Shown here: piece by piece, positions 1-12,154 of the stretch | How positions within the stretch are numbered: the stretch's first letter is position 1 | How the letters are laid out: each line of letters begins with the position of its first letter | The notes under the pieces: model-generated | What the model saw: the letters and a program-made list of their open reading frames with translations, nothing else | What the model was told of the DNA's origin: nothing | Databases searched by the model: none | DNA from: Chionis minor | Lineage: Eukaryota > Chordata > Aves > Charadriiformes > Chionididae | Assembly: GCA_013398295.1 (NCBI GenBank) | Contig: VZSF01001309.1 | Location: 462,645-526,644 of the forward strand | DNA: 64,000 nucleotides | Direction of reading: 5' to 3' | Position numbers and translations under genes: made by a program

Positions 1-3000
1 ATTTTTTAGGATACAGGGCAAGCAACACGTAGCATGAAATCATGGTGGTTTAGGGCTGTACAAATAAAAGACGGGCTGAAGAGGAGACTCACGGCACTGC
101 TGTTGTCTCCTATCATGAAAATTCAAATTAGTCAGAATTTTAAAGAAAACTGTACATGTAATGCTACACAAATATTCTCAAAATGTGCTCAATAGTCATC
201 ATTTGTGGAAAACTATTAAAATATGGTTTTTCTTTTATTTTTTCCTCTCTGCATTTTCTTTTTACAGGGAATCTCTAATTGGTTAGACACCTTTGAAGTT
301 CAAGATATGTCTTTATCGCTAACTGGCACAAAATGCAACATAAAATCCTGAATTTGAAACCCCAAATATTATAATTTTCAACTCATCCAAAGTTCTAAAA
401 TTAATTAATTTAGGAAAAGAGTCAGTATACGAAAGGTTCCTCAGGAATATTTTAATTCAATTTTATATTAGTGCTGTGTCAAACCAGATCTAAATTCTGC
501 AGCAAAGGTCTAGATTCGAGGACTTTGTTTCTGTCTCAGAGGTATGGGTTTTTGTTTGGTTGGTTTTTTGGTGGTTTTTTTTTTCCTTTTTCTCTTTTCC
601 TGAAATCTAATAGAAAGCGTATTCTGCAAAATAATTATCCTATTTATGTGAAAACTAACTTTCCTTTCAGTTGTGTTTTTTTTTCCCCTATACTCCCAGT
701 TTCACTTCTCAGTGTGCTGCAGATTGTCATCTTTACGTTCAGCAGTAGGGAGAACGGGATTCCAGGCATGATTCATTTGATACTGTCTGGAAATGGGGAG
801 ACATCAGTCCCTGTGTGATGTGCTTCACTTTTTCAAGATTCTCTTTGTAAGCACAGAAACATAATTAAAAAACCCCAAACCTTTATACTCTCGCATACTG
901 TCCTGCTCCAGAGACACTTATCATGGCAAATTCCAGATTGCAGTGCTGAGGTTGCACAGGCTTCCAACATCACACGAAGCCTGAAATGTGCAGAAGGAGA
1001 CAGGAAAGCAATAAGTATCCAGGGTGCTATTTCTTAGCAATGGCGTTATTTCCGATTTGATGTCTGTGTGCTACAGAAAAGAGTCACGGCAGAAAATCCC
1101 CAAAATAGCTGCTTATTGAGGCTCCTGGTTCCGGGTGAAGAGTCCTCGGGAAGTGCCTGGCTTTTTAGGCAAAAGTCAGGTTTATGGGTCTTTGATCCTT
1201 GTATTTGGTGCCAGGCAATCACTCTCCTTCACCTCCTTTGGTTTCTCAAGATTTCCTTCTGGATTTTATATATAAGAGACTATCAGGTTCTGTGCAAAGC
1301 CCTTCTAGCCCTGCCGTTCCACTGAGCGTTTGGGGCAGCGGGGGAAAAGCAGCGTACACAAAGCTGCGGCAACACAGGTAGGAGTGTTTTCTATTTCCCA
1401 AATACTTGAGAGAAATGTAGTGTTTTTGTCTATAGGTGGTGCTGCGTGAGCCTGGAAAAAGAGCTGCGTTTCCCTATGGCTTTGTGGTCCCCAGACGGTG
1501 TTTCCTTGGGTGGTGTAGTACCTTGGTCTCCGTAAACATGTCTGTTTTGGGATCTCCCTCTTTAGGGACTCTAAAACACAATGGTAGGAGCAACGCTCAG
1601 CTGTTTGGTGCTGGGCTTTAGATCTCTTTGATGGTATTTGTGGTTAAATGTAAAGTTGTAAAGCAAAGGCAGTGGAGTGGAATGACCATGAGGGTGATGC
1701 CAACAGCTTTCCAAGGGAGAAGCAAGGCTGCAGCACAGCAATGTCTCCCTCCGGTTTGTCCAGAGTCAGGCATTTCTGTCTTCTGTGCAGCTTTGCATGT
1801 TGTTTCAATGCAGAAATGCAAGCGAGCCCCTTTTTCACTCTTTTTCTCAGTGCTTCTTTGGAGAAGTGACTGAGGAACAGGTCCAGTAATGGCTTGTATT
1901 ATCCCATTCCAATTTGATATTTCCCATTTTCTAATTTTGACCTGGGAAATGGTGAAACGCTTTTAAATACAGACATTTTCTTAAGAACCATGCTGTAAAG
2001 CGAGAAGGGGTGAAACCAGAAGACCGGGTCTGATACAGCAGTCAGATATACAGCAGGTTTATGTCAGAAAACATTATAATAATTGTGGGATATACAATTG
2101 CTCTGCTGACAGAACCAAAAAAGTGCTTTTCATGTAAACAAATTCATTTGATTTATTGTGTTTTATACGTATGTTGTATTTAATATTTCCATTCGCCTTT
2201 AAACACTCTGTGGCTTTCCAAGAGTGTTGGAGAACTACAAGGCCACGTTTTCGGCATTGCAGATGACCTCATTATTAATCAGAAAACATCTGGGCAGGCA
2301 AAGCGGGGGGTGTGTGTGTGTGTGTGTGTTCAGAGAGCTGTGGATGGATTAGCAGCCCTTGCATGCACGGGCCACCAGACTGCGTATCTTGCTTGGAAAA
2401 AGTCCTGGCGGGTCCTTGTCTCCAGATTTCACAGGCGTTTCTCTATGAGCTGCGTCATTTGCAGAAGCCTATTTTAGCCCATATCTCGGGGGCTGGCAAT
2501 GCCCCAGGAGCTGAGTGTGGAGCCAGGGCAGATGCTGATGCCAGGTCCTAGCTGTGGTGGCTGATGAAGGAGATAACTCATGTCTGTCGCTTACCTGTGT
2601 TTACCAGCCCCGTGGTTGCACTGAGTCCATTTAGGCATTCTCGGAACGTCTCTCCTAATGCGCAAGTATTTTTTCTTTGTTTTGAGTTGCTTAGTGTATG
2701 CTCAGGTTGACACGTCCTGCAGAGATTCGTATTAAACTTTCATATTGCATTTTCAGCAGAGACCCCACAATTTGCTCAGTACACATCAGTAGAGAAGATA
2801 TGTAATAAAAATCAGACAAGTGTACTTATTTTCCAGAATACAGACGCTGCCCTACCATTATGTTTTTTACATTTAACAGTATAAACAACAATTTAGTTTG
2901 CCCTTAATGTCCTAAATATGCTTAGATCCATCACGGTCAAAATTGAAGGGCAAGGCAAAAGGACAAAGAAAAAATGTTAAATGTTCTGTAGAAATAACCC

Positions 3001-3651
3001 AAAATACACTTCTAATAGCATAAGCACATTGTTAAAATATGAACAAGTAATAGTAGAGGAAAGGGTGTGTATTTATGGTGTCATACAGTGGGGAAACAAA
3101 GCCAGGCTGTCTCTGATGTTGTTTACCCACCAATGGAAAAAGACTTTCTTGTATTACGAGGTTTTCCCCCCTGGTTATACAATTAGAGGAGAAACACCCT
3201 GTGCTGGTTGCCTGGAGGAGGGGAAGCCCTGCAAGGGGGTGAATAGGTATCTCTGCCCCTGGGTGAACTGGCAGAAGAGGGTTGGCGTCATTCTGAGCTG
3301 CACTGCAAGTTGCATGTTCAGAAGTAGAAACTCTAAAAAGAAAGACTTTTTGTGTGTGTGTGTCTGTTTGTAGGGGGATGTTTGTCTACGCAGGAAAGCT
3401 ATTGCAGAATAAGACAGTGGGTGAAGTTAAAGTGTGGTGCTTACTCTGCGCTGACTTTCTAGATGGATATTCGTTTTGCTCTGCCAGTGCCTATTGCAGC
3501 ACGTGGCACGTGGGCCATGTTGGGGCCAGTAACAATTGGGGGGGAAACTTGCTGAACAGTTATTCTGGGTCCAGACCCATATCTGAGCATTCCATGGTAA
3601 ACAAGCACCAAAGAAAATAATAAATAAGCAGGCTGAATCTAAGCAGGTTGA
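1..3651. other. unique non-coding DNA
   Basis: AT-rich sequence with no recognisable exon, RNA gene or interspersed repeat. Open frames are short, overlap on both strands and resemble no family I know. It contains T-rich stretches near 541-590 and two short TG runs (one listed separately, the other about 3349-3363). Confidence 0.7.
2311..2329. repeat. (TG)n microsatellite
   Basis: About nine and a half perfect TG units directly after a run of six G. A simple repeat that is probably length-polymorphic. The open frame across it is a low-complexity artefact. Confidence 0.95.
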
Positions 3652-3919
3652 TAGCATGAGGGGTGATGGCTTCAAGTTGCAAGAGGGTAGATTTAGAATA
3701 AATATTAGGAAGACATTTTTCAGTCTGAGGGTGGGAAGACACTGGCCTAGGTTGCCCAGAGAAGCTGTGGCTGCCCCATCCCTGGAGGTGTTCAAGGCCA
3801 GGTTGGACGGGGCTTGGACCACAGTGGGCTGGTGGGGGGTGTCCTTGCCCATGTCAGGGGGGCTGGAACTAGATGATCTTTAAGGCCCTTTCCACCCCAA
3901 ACCATTCTATGATTCTGTG
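3652..3919 (+). mobile_element. CR1 LINE 3' end, 5'-truncated
   Basis: Matches the 3' untranslated end of chicken-repeat-1 (CR1), the main avian non-LTR retrotransposon. Recognisable blocks in order are GAGGGGTGATGG, the TAGATTTAGAATAAATATTAGG block, CCCAGAGAAGCTGTGGC, TCCCTGGAGGTGTTCAAGG, GGAACTAGATGATCTTTAAGG and the terminal octamer repeat ATTCTATGATTCTGTG. The terminal octamers place the 3' end near 3919, so the element reads on the plus strand. Only about 270 of roughly 4500 bases remain, the usual outcome of abortive target-primed reverse transcription. No coding part is present. It differs in the middle from the copies at 8500 and 11551, so it is probably another subfamily. Confidence 0.95.
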
Positions 3920-6900
3920 GTAAGCAGAAGGATAAGCTTAAGAGCAAAGCTAGCTGTGTTGGCATAATGTGTAGCAGAAAGCAAGGGCAGCAGGTTTTAC
4001 TGTTGTCTTCTCCTTGTTGCCCCAGAGGAGAGAGGGCTCCTTCAGAGGCAGCGTGCGGTGATGGACCACACAGTAGAGTGAAGACTTTGCAGAACCGCTG
4101 ATTTCCCAGGCTGGGTTGACGAGGGATGGGGCTGCTGATTTGTTTGGTTCTGATGGCTGTCACATCGCTTTCTGAGGCTTAAAGTGGCAGTGAATAGCAG
4201 GAGGCAAAGGAAGAGTAAAGGTGAGACCTGTGTGCAGGGTGGTGTAGGAAGCAGAACAGTCATGTGTTGGGTCTAGACGGCAGATGTGTAACTACAGATG
4301 TTCATCGATGGGGTGTGGTAGGTAGGCAAGGTCAGAGCAAGAAGTGAGGTAAACTACTGTGGCTCTAGGACGTACTACCGATGGTCATCTTTAAGTATAG
4401 AATTCTGCCCCACTCAAACGACACTTTTATCATGGATTTTCATGAGTTAGGCAAAATCCTAAAATACAAGTTTGGCTAACAGTTAACTTTTTGTTTCAAA
4501 TTATTAAGTAGTGCTCGTACGTTTTTGTATTATTATGAAACTTCAAGTCCAAATATGTGTCCCATCTTTTATGACGCGTAAATAAAAGTTATTTAGATAG
4601 TAAAATATTTGCAATCTTGCCTCAGCTCGGAAGTCTGATAGACTGCATTGAGATTGAACAGCCATTTTGTGTATTTCTGAGGGATCAAAATATGCTAATG
4701 ATTTAAGGAAAAATATTTTCTCATACGTTTGTATAAAGCTTTTTAATATAATGCAGGACTATGAGTATATTTTATAGTATTTTTTCCTAAAAGGTTTGAA
4801 CTTTGTATAGTCAACCTATCAAAAAATGTATAAATTATACAAGAAAAAAAACCCTGCATCATTTTTTTTTCCCTGGGAAGTGGAGCAGTTAATATTCAAC
4901 ATGAAATGTCTAATCTTTAAATACATTATAATCTAACTGCTTAGGATAATTTTTGCTTTAATACCTTAAGAGTCTGCAAAGCCTGAAGGATGGGATTATT
5001 AAAATGGAATTTTAATGTCAAAATTATCAGAGAAGAGAACATATTGCTAGTGTTCATAAAAAAATGTATTCAATTTCTGTTTGATTTGTTCAAATAAGAG
5101 ATGAGAATATATTTGATTATAGCTAGTAAGTATTCTGAAAGTTGATCAGATGACTGCAGGTCATTGCAACATAAGTGCTGTCAACTATGGGGATTAGTAT
5201 ATTTAAGACATTGAAATATGTGGTAACATATAAACATACCTGGTCTAATGACTCAGTTATAAGCTCCCATGAAGATGCTGCACAGGGAGAGATTCAGGAA
5301 TAAAAATCCCATGGTTGCCACACTGACAGCATTACTAACTGCCCAAGCGTTATGAAACAAACACACAAACAAGGAATCCTAATGTGCCTTGCAGGTGTAT
5401 ACAAAAATCTTTGACTTGCTTAGAATTTGAGTTTTAAGTCTTCCTGCCCTGCTGTCAGGGGCATCGGGCTGGTGCCCAAGAGCAGAAGGCAGGCTCCTTG
5501 CAGCTATGATAACTAGCCAAACTTCAGATTTTCCTGATGATGTGGAAAGGAGCGCTGAAAAATAATAGACATAATCGAAGCGTCCCCCCAACCTTCTCAC
5601 TCGCCTTCCCCAAATGTACAAATAAACTGGACAGCCAGCTCCTATCTGTCACCATGGTCCTACTGACAACTCTTCCTTTCTACTCTTTCTTTATCTGGCC
5701 CGATACAGAAGTTAGTTGCTTCCCAGAACACGGACCTGTAAGGTCTGTGAAGATCAGTAGAGTTTTGCCAGTTGCTTTTATGTAGACTGCTGTGTAAAAC
5801 TTTCACAGATGGCCAGAAAAACCTGGAGGTTGCAGCTCCAATAAACTGCCCTGAGCTGCCTTCTAAAGTCATGGTCTATTCCTCAATATATGTCTGTCCA
5901 GTGACTGCCAGGAAGAAGCATAAAAGTGACCTGGCTCAAGGATAAAAGGGAAAGATTCATTTATGTAAATGCAGGCAAAAGGACTTCGGATTCAATTGCT
6001 TTAAGTGGTTGGGAAACCTGATTGAGTCTAACGATTGTGGCGACTTTTTTCCTTCTTCTGGAAGATCTGGCAGATCTGGAAGATTGTCTGGAATTAGTGT
6101 AACATTGCACAAGTTAACAAGGTAAAAACTGCTGTTAGAAAATCACCTGCTGTGTTCACAGGATTCTCCTGTGATAAACTGTATGGCAGAGATGCAAATT
6201 TGGCATGCTTGAAAATGGAAAGTAAAAGTAAGAAATGCCTGGTTTCCCTGCAGAGGAACAGCCAAGGAAAAATAGAAAAGTGGTCCTGGTGAAAAACCAA
6301 AGTCTGTCTACAAGGGAAAGGTGCTGTCACTGTGGTTTTGGTTTTATCTCAATAACTCAATTGGACAAATAGTTTAGAGAGAGAAAAAGATGGTTTTAAA
6401 ACTATTAATTAAGATATTAAAGTAAATTTCATATTCATAGCTCCTTTTCTATTTGCCATGAACAGTTATGCACAGTTTTTACTTTCATAAGAACATTCCG
6501 AGGAACTGACCATTTTACAGTCAAAGTATTTTGCATTTGCACAGATTATTTTCTCTTGGTTTTTTTTTCCTATTTGTAAAAGTTGATTTTTCTGGTCATA
6601 GAGGATTTTTTTTTTCCCTAGAAAATTTACATCATGAATAATACACCTGGGTCACTTGTCCAAGCTTTTTTTTTTTTTTTACATCTGTAAGAATTTCTTT
6701 GTATCAGGAGACAATCTATCTTACAATGAACAGTGAAGACTGTAACAGAACCAAAAAAATATACAAATAACCCAGAGGTTGCAGTATGTTTGTATAAAGT
6801 ATTCAAACAATTTCAAATAACAACTGAACTTGTAAAAATCAACATCTGTTCATGGATTATTCATGAATCAAAATGGTAAAATTCCTTCAATAAAAATAGT

Positions 6901-8499
6901 CTTCAATGAATATTTACCCTGGTTGCTGAAAAAATAGAATTCATGCAACCGAAATCTGAACTTCAAGACTTTCATGCAGTTCAGATTCATTAACACTGAA
7001 GTTATATTTTGGTACATAAATTGCTGAACAAAGTCAACTAATACAAAAAAAAATCCAACAAATAAAAACCAATAACAAGATAGCATATAACTATACTGAT
7101 TTAGGTAATTGTGGTTTTACCACAAAATATATATTTGGAGTATATCTGTAATTGTGTTTGTCAATTTGTGAAGGAGGATTATCCCTGTAACAATACAAAC
7201 TTTTTCTATTTTAGCAAATACCTAATGATGAGTTCATACACAGGGATTTACAACTATTAATAGAAATTATAATAAGAAATCAATAGTTGTTCAAACCTAC
7301 AAGTATAATTTTTACCCAGCTGAGAGAGAGAGGTAGGAAGCTATGCTATGGTTTGTCATACAGACACAGAAAACACGGTAGGTATCATTTTCAGAACAAT
7401 GCACATTTTTAATTTATGAATCTTCTTTTATAAACTTGTATATACAGTCACTTTTTTTTTGCTTTTTTTAACTCCAGTGCTACATAATTATAACTTGCAA
7501 AATGTAAATATTTATGAATTCACAGGATGTTCGCTGGAAGAGAAGAATGTTATACTTGCAGATTTTTCTTGTACTTGCAGGATTCACATAATACTATTTG
7601 CCATCATGATGTACTGAAAAATGCAAAAAAATATAATATTCTACATTTGACTTTTCTGAAAAATACCATCTGGTGTTATTTTTTGAGAGTTGGAGATTAG
7701 CTCTGTAATTGCTTATAGTTAGAGATAGACATTACTACATTTATTGACAATTTTATTCTCTACAATAATCTTACATTTAAATAGTGACTTTGTTCCTGAA
7801 GGATGCCAAAGTGATTAAACTGATATTCAAACTCTTTGGATCGCATCACCCACAACTGAAATGCAGCCATCTCTGGGGTGAAATACTGCAGCTGTCTAAC
7901 AGCGCTCAACAGCCCTGTATAGCAGCTTTGGAAATGAAGAATACCTTATTCAAATGAAAACGGGGACATTTAGGTAGGCAAAATAATTATCCAAGTTGGT
8001 ATTTGGCCAGGATGTTAGTGCTCACGCGTCTACATTCAGAAAAAGTTATCCTGAATCCTTAATAACCATAATTACTCAGGACCTTGGGTCTGTTGCTCAT
8101 CTCCGAGAGGGCATTGCCCAAGTGAAGCTCCCACGCTGTTCAGAGCTGACCGAGATTGCGGTGCTTCGCACGGACTGTGGAACACATAGCTTGAGTGCTT
8201 GGGTTTTTCCCGACCACCTGGATATCGTGCACCAACTCTTGTGAACCTCTTCTTGCACAGCACCCCACTGTGGTATCTGTGCAGGTTTGGAGACTCTAAG
8301 TGGATCTATGTCGCCTGTCAGATAACTTTAATTACCAAAATGGATCTTGGAATGTTTTACCTGTCCTTTGCCTGAATTTCATCACACTTCAGAAGTGGGT
8401 GTGGCAGCACCTAAACTCTCATTATGTACATGAAGATAACAGTCAATGCCTTTCCACAACGGCTTTCGTATTTTTCACGAGACAGCAATAGCAGTCTTT
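3920..8499. other. unique non-coding DNA
   Basis: No gene or interspersed repeat recognised. AT-rich throughout, with a T15 run at 6666-6680 and several shorter T runs. The small frames on both strands show no conserved motif. Confidence 0.65.
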
Positions 8500-8829
8500 C
8501 CTGTAGACCCCTTTAAGTACTGAAAGCTGGGGAGGGACTCTGGATCAGAGAGTGGAGCCATAGGACGAGGGGTAACGGTTTCAAACTGAAAGAAGGGAGA
8601 TTTAAATTTGTTATTAGGAAGGAATTCTTTATTCTGTGGGTGTTGCGGCACGGGCACAGGGTGCCCCCAGAAACTGTGGCTGCCCCATCCCTGGAGGTGT
8701 TCAAGGCCAGGTTGGACGGAGATTGGAGCAACCTGGTCTAGTGGGAGGTGTCCCTGGCCACGGCAGGGGGGTTGGAACTAGATGATCTTTAAGGTCCCTT
8801 CTAACCTAAACCATTCTGTGATTCTATGA
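8500..8829 (+). mobile_element. CR1 LINE 3' end, 5'-truncated
   Basis: A plus-strand CR1 3' region. It begins in the block GACCCCTTTAAGTACTG, continues through GGTTTCAAACTGAAAGAAGG, GGAATTCTTTATTCTGTGGG, GTGGCTGCCCCATCCCTGG and GGAACTAGATGATCTTTAAGG, and ends in ATTCTGTGATTCTATG. The distinctive GGAATTCTTTATTCTGTGGG segment is shared with the reverse-oriented copy at 11551-12154, so these two probably belong to one subfamily. It has no coding capacity. The open frames drawn across it on both strands read 3' UTR, not protein. Confidence 0.95.
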
Positions 8830-11550
8830 CTGTCATTTATTTACCCATCACATCACCTTACTATCCTGGGCTGGTTGTTTTTTGTATTAGTTGATGTACC
8901 CAAGCTGGACAAATATTTCAGCAAATATTTTCTTCCAACAGTGTTATGCGAAAACTGTTGATGCCATTAGGCTTTCATCATACGTCTACTGCTTATGAAT
9001 TAAATGGACAGGACTTGAAACATGAACTGCATCTGTCAATCTCAGTGTAACAACACATTTAGCTCGGGTACATCATCAACATTGAAAGAAAACACTTGTC
9101 AAAGTTAAAACGCAAGTAACTCTTTGGTAAGTCATCTGCCTCCACATAAGATTCTGTGCTCGTAGATGCCAAAAGTTCCTCCTCACCCACAGTTGCCAGC
9201 CACAGTATATTTTTGCACCACTCTTCTGTTTGTCATCTACAATGCTTATTGATGTGCAATTACACCCAACCACGTGCACCAGGACTGTGCTCCTTCTCAT
9301 TATCCAGTTGTCAGAGATGATCAAAATATCATGCCTATGGATTTCTTCCGTTCACGTGCAGCAAACCTTCCACTGAGCTTTCTCTAGTTGGAGATATCAC
9401 ATGAAGGAGTACTCTAGAAACATCGATCCTCATCAGATGGACAAATTCCCCTTTACTGATTTATAATTTTACCAATACCATGTCTAACTTCTTGTTTTTA
9501 ATGTCTTGTTGAACAGACTCCAGACTACCTTATGTAAGTGTTTCTCTAGACATCACAGAAAGAATCAATACTGTCACTACAAATGAGTACAGATGACATT
9601 GAAGATGGCAGGAAAGTATCCTCTCAACAGCAGCCTGTGAACACTGAAAACTGCCAGCAAAACCTCTGTTCTTGGCTTGGCAAGTTTTGTGTTTTAGATG
9701 AGAGTGTTATGTGGGAAATGATTTGGTATCAAAGCCAGACACTTTTGTTCTGGGAATTAGTCTCATGGCTTTTACAATGAAATTAGTTAATCGAACTTTT
9801 TGATTAAAACTTTTTCATCCAAAACTGCTAATGGATCAAAACTGAAATTTTTTTCTGGGACAGAGTTATGACAAATTTCCCAACTTGCAAAAGGTTTGAG
9901 AAATTAAATTGAAAAAAAAAAAAAACAAACCCATTTTAATTTTTCTAAGTAAAATTTCCATTTTGGAATCAGAAAGCTGTATGGTTTTCATTATTTGGAA
10001 AGTCAGAGTAGGCGTTATCCATCTTCTATTTCATCTTCTAATCTTTGAAATTCCGGAAAGGATAATTGTTGAAAGCCTTTGTTTGATCATATGTAATTAT
10101 TATGCTATATTTTAGCTAATCAATTTAATTGAGATAAAATACTTGAACCCTTGTGTAGAACTTCAGTTGAAAATGATCCTCAGAATCGTTTGGATGATGA
10201 CATTTTGCAACTATTTCCACCTGGAACACCTAAACTCTTTTGAGTCTGAATAGGTCTTTTCTATCCTCGTTTGCAGAATGCATGCTATCTGAAATCTTTA
10301 GAATAAAGAATACATAGCATTCAGTTATCATGAACACTAGTGAAGGCTCTTATTTCTCAACATCTCATTATAAGAAATTAAGTCTTGTAGGGACAACTAA
10401 CCTGTAAACATAGAAACTGTTATTTTCTTGAGGTATTTCAGCAGGTCAGTGGCACGTCCAGGACTGTCTCAATTGCTGCTTCAGTGGTTGGCATTGTACA
10501 CCTACGTGATTCACTGGGATAGTTAGTTCGCCTTTTTTAAAGAAGTTTTGTTTTGTTTTGGTTTTTCTCCTCTCAATTTGTTGCACCAGCCTGTTTTCCT
10601 GCCTCATTTCTTTTTGTTCAGGTTTTTAATATTCAAAGATGCTTCAGGTCCTTTTACTAGCATTTGTATATTTGTTTCTTGAGGTAAAGTCAGATACTTT
10701 GTGGCGGGAAGAAAATACGTTTCAGCTTTTTTGTTTGCAGAAAAGCAAAGAACAAAATGAAAATGGATTTTTTTTTAAAAGAAAAGTCATACACAATGTG
10801 AAACTACTGTATGATTTTTGTGACTGTTGGGCACCAATATTTTTTATCTATTCGGTGTGGCAGTGACGCGGTTAGCTCTTGGGTTCATCAGGAAACAAAT
10901 TGCATTCATAAACACAAAGACCTCAGACCTCTAAAAATAATGAATTGAGAGCAGGAAGTCATAACGCCTCTGGTATGTGAATACATGAAGATCTTTGGTT
11001 TGATAATGTGCATCCATTCACTTTGCTGCAGAGAGACAGTTGTTGCATGAATTCAGGATTTTTGAGATTAGACACTTCAAAGGATATCAGGTCCAAACTT
11101 TTTTCTTGCTCTCACTCTCATTTTAGTGATTTTTAGGGAAAATACTTCAAATGTTTCATTTTTATGTCCAACTACATCTAGCCCTACTTCATACTAGACC
11201 AAGATTCACTAGTGAAAACATAGTCTTTAAATTTTTGCTAATTTTACCTATTTACAAAGAAACACATTAAAACATGGAAGTACAAAAAGACACCAGAAAG
11301 TTACACGGGAAGAAAAAAGTAGCTAATATCTGATTCTGAGTCAGTTCTTATTGCTTCAGTGGGAATTCTTCTTGGGGAGGGCGTGAGAGTCCATGTCCTA
11401 AATCTCTGCAAAGCAAACGTGGGGTAAAAGTACAACATCAGTATCCGTATTTGCTGCAAAACAAAGTGTTTTTATGCAAATTGTGTTTGCTTTCAGGGAA
11501 AAAAAATTGCCTTTTTTTTTTTCTTCTCACCCTGTAGGTGGAAGAGGCGT
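8830..11550. other. unique non-coding DNA
   Basis: No gene, RNA gene or transposon recognised. It includes an A-run at about 9911-9923. Short frames only. Confidence 0.65.
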
Positions 11551-12154
11551 CTATGATTCTATGATTTCTCTGATTCTATCATAGGTTGGAAGGGACCTTA
11601 AAGATCATCTAGTTCCAACCCCCCTGACATAGGCAGAGACACCTCCCACTAGACCAAGTTGCCCCAAGCCCCGTCCAACCTGGCCTTGAACACCTCTAGG
11701 GATGGGGCAGCCACAGCTTCTGTGGGCACCCTGTGCCAGTGCCTCAACACCCACAGAATAAAGAATTCCTTCTTAATATTTATTCTAAATCTCCCCTCTT
11801 TCAGTTTGAAGCCTCGTCCTCCAGCTTCTTGTAGGACTCTTTAAATTCTGGAAGGGTCTCTAAGGTCTCCCTGGAGCCTTCTCTTCTCCAGGCTGAACAA
11901 CCCCAGCTCTCTCAGCCTGTCCTCACAGCAGAGAGGCTCTAACCCTCTGGTCATCTTCATGGCCTCCTCTGGACCCACACCAACAGGTCCGTGTCCTTCT
12001 TATGTTGGGGGTCCTAGAGCTGGACACAGTATTCCAAGTGGGGTCACATGAGAGCAGAGCAGAGGGGCAGAACACCCTCCCTCGACCTCCTGGCCATGCT
12101 GTTGGGGATGCAGCCCAGGATGCAGGTGGCCTTCTGGTCTGCAAGTGCACATTG
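11551..12154 (-). mobile_element. CR1 LINE 3' end, 5'-truncated (longest young copy)
   Basis: A minus-strand CR1 of about 600 bases. On the plus strand it opens with several octamer copies (CTATGATTCTATGATT), then GGTTGGAAGGGACCTTAAAG and ATCATCTAGTTCCAACCCCC. It continues through the UTR into the upstream block that includes CTCCAGGCTGAACAACCCC, CTGGACACAGTATTCCAAG and CTGCAAGTGCACATTG. That upstream part corresponds to the C-terminal end of ORF2 and the start of the 3' UTR in full-length CR1, but it is interrupted here. It shares subfamily-diagnostic bases with the 8500 copy. The 5' break is near 12154. No target-site duplication is expected for CR1. Confidence 0.96.

Noticed and set aside
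3427..4163. Frames of 60-141 codons on both strands
   Set aside because: They read through the CR1 3' UTR and flanking unique sequence.
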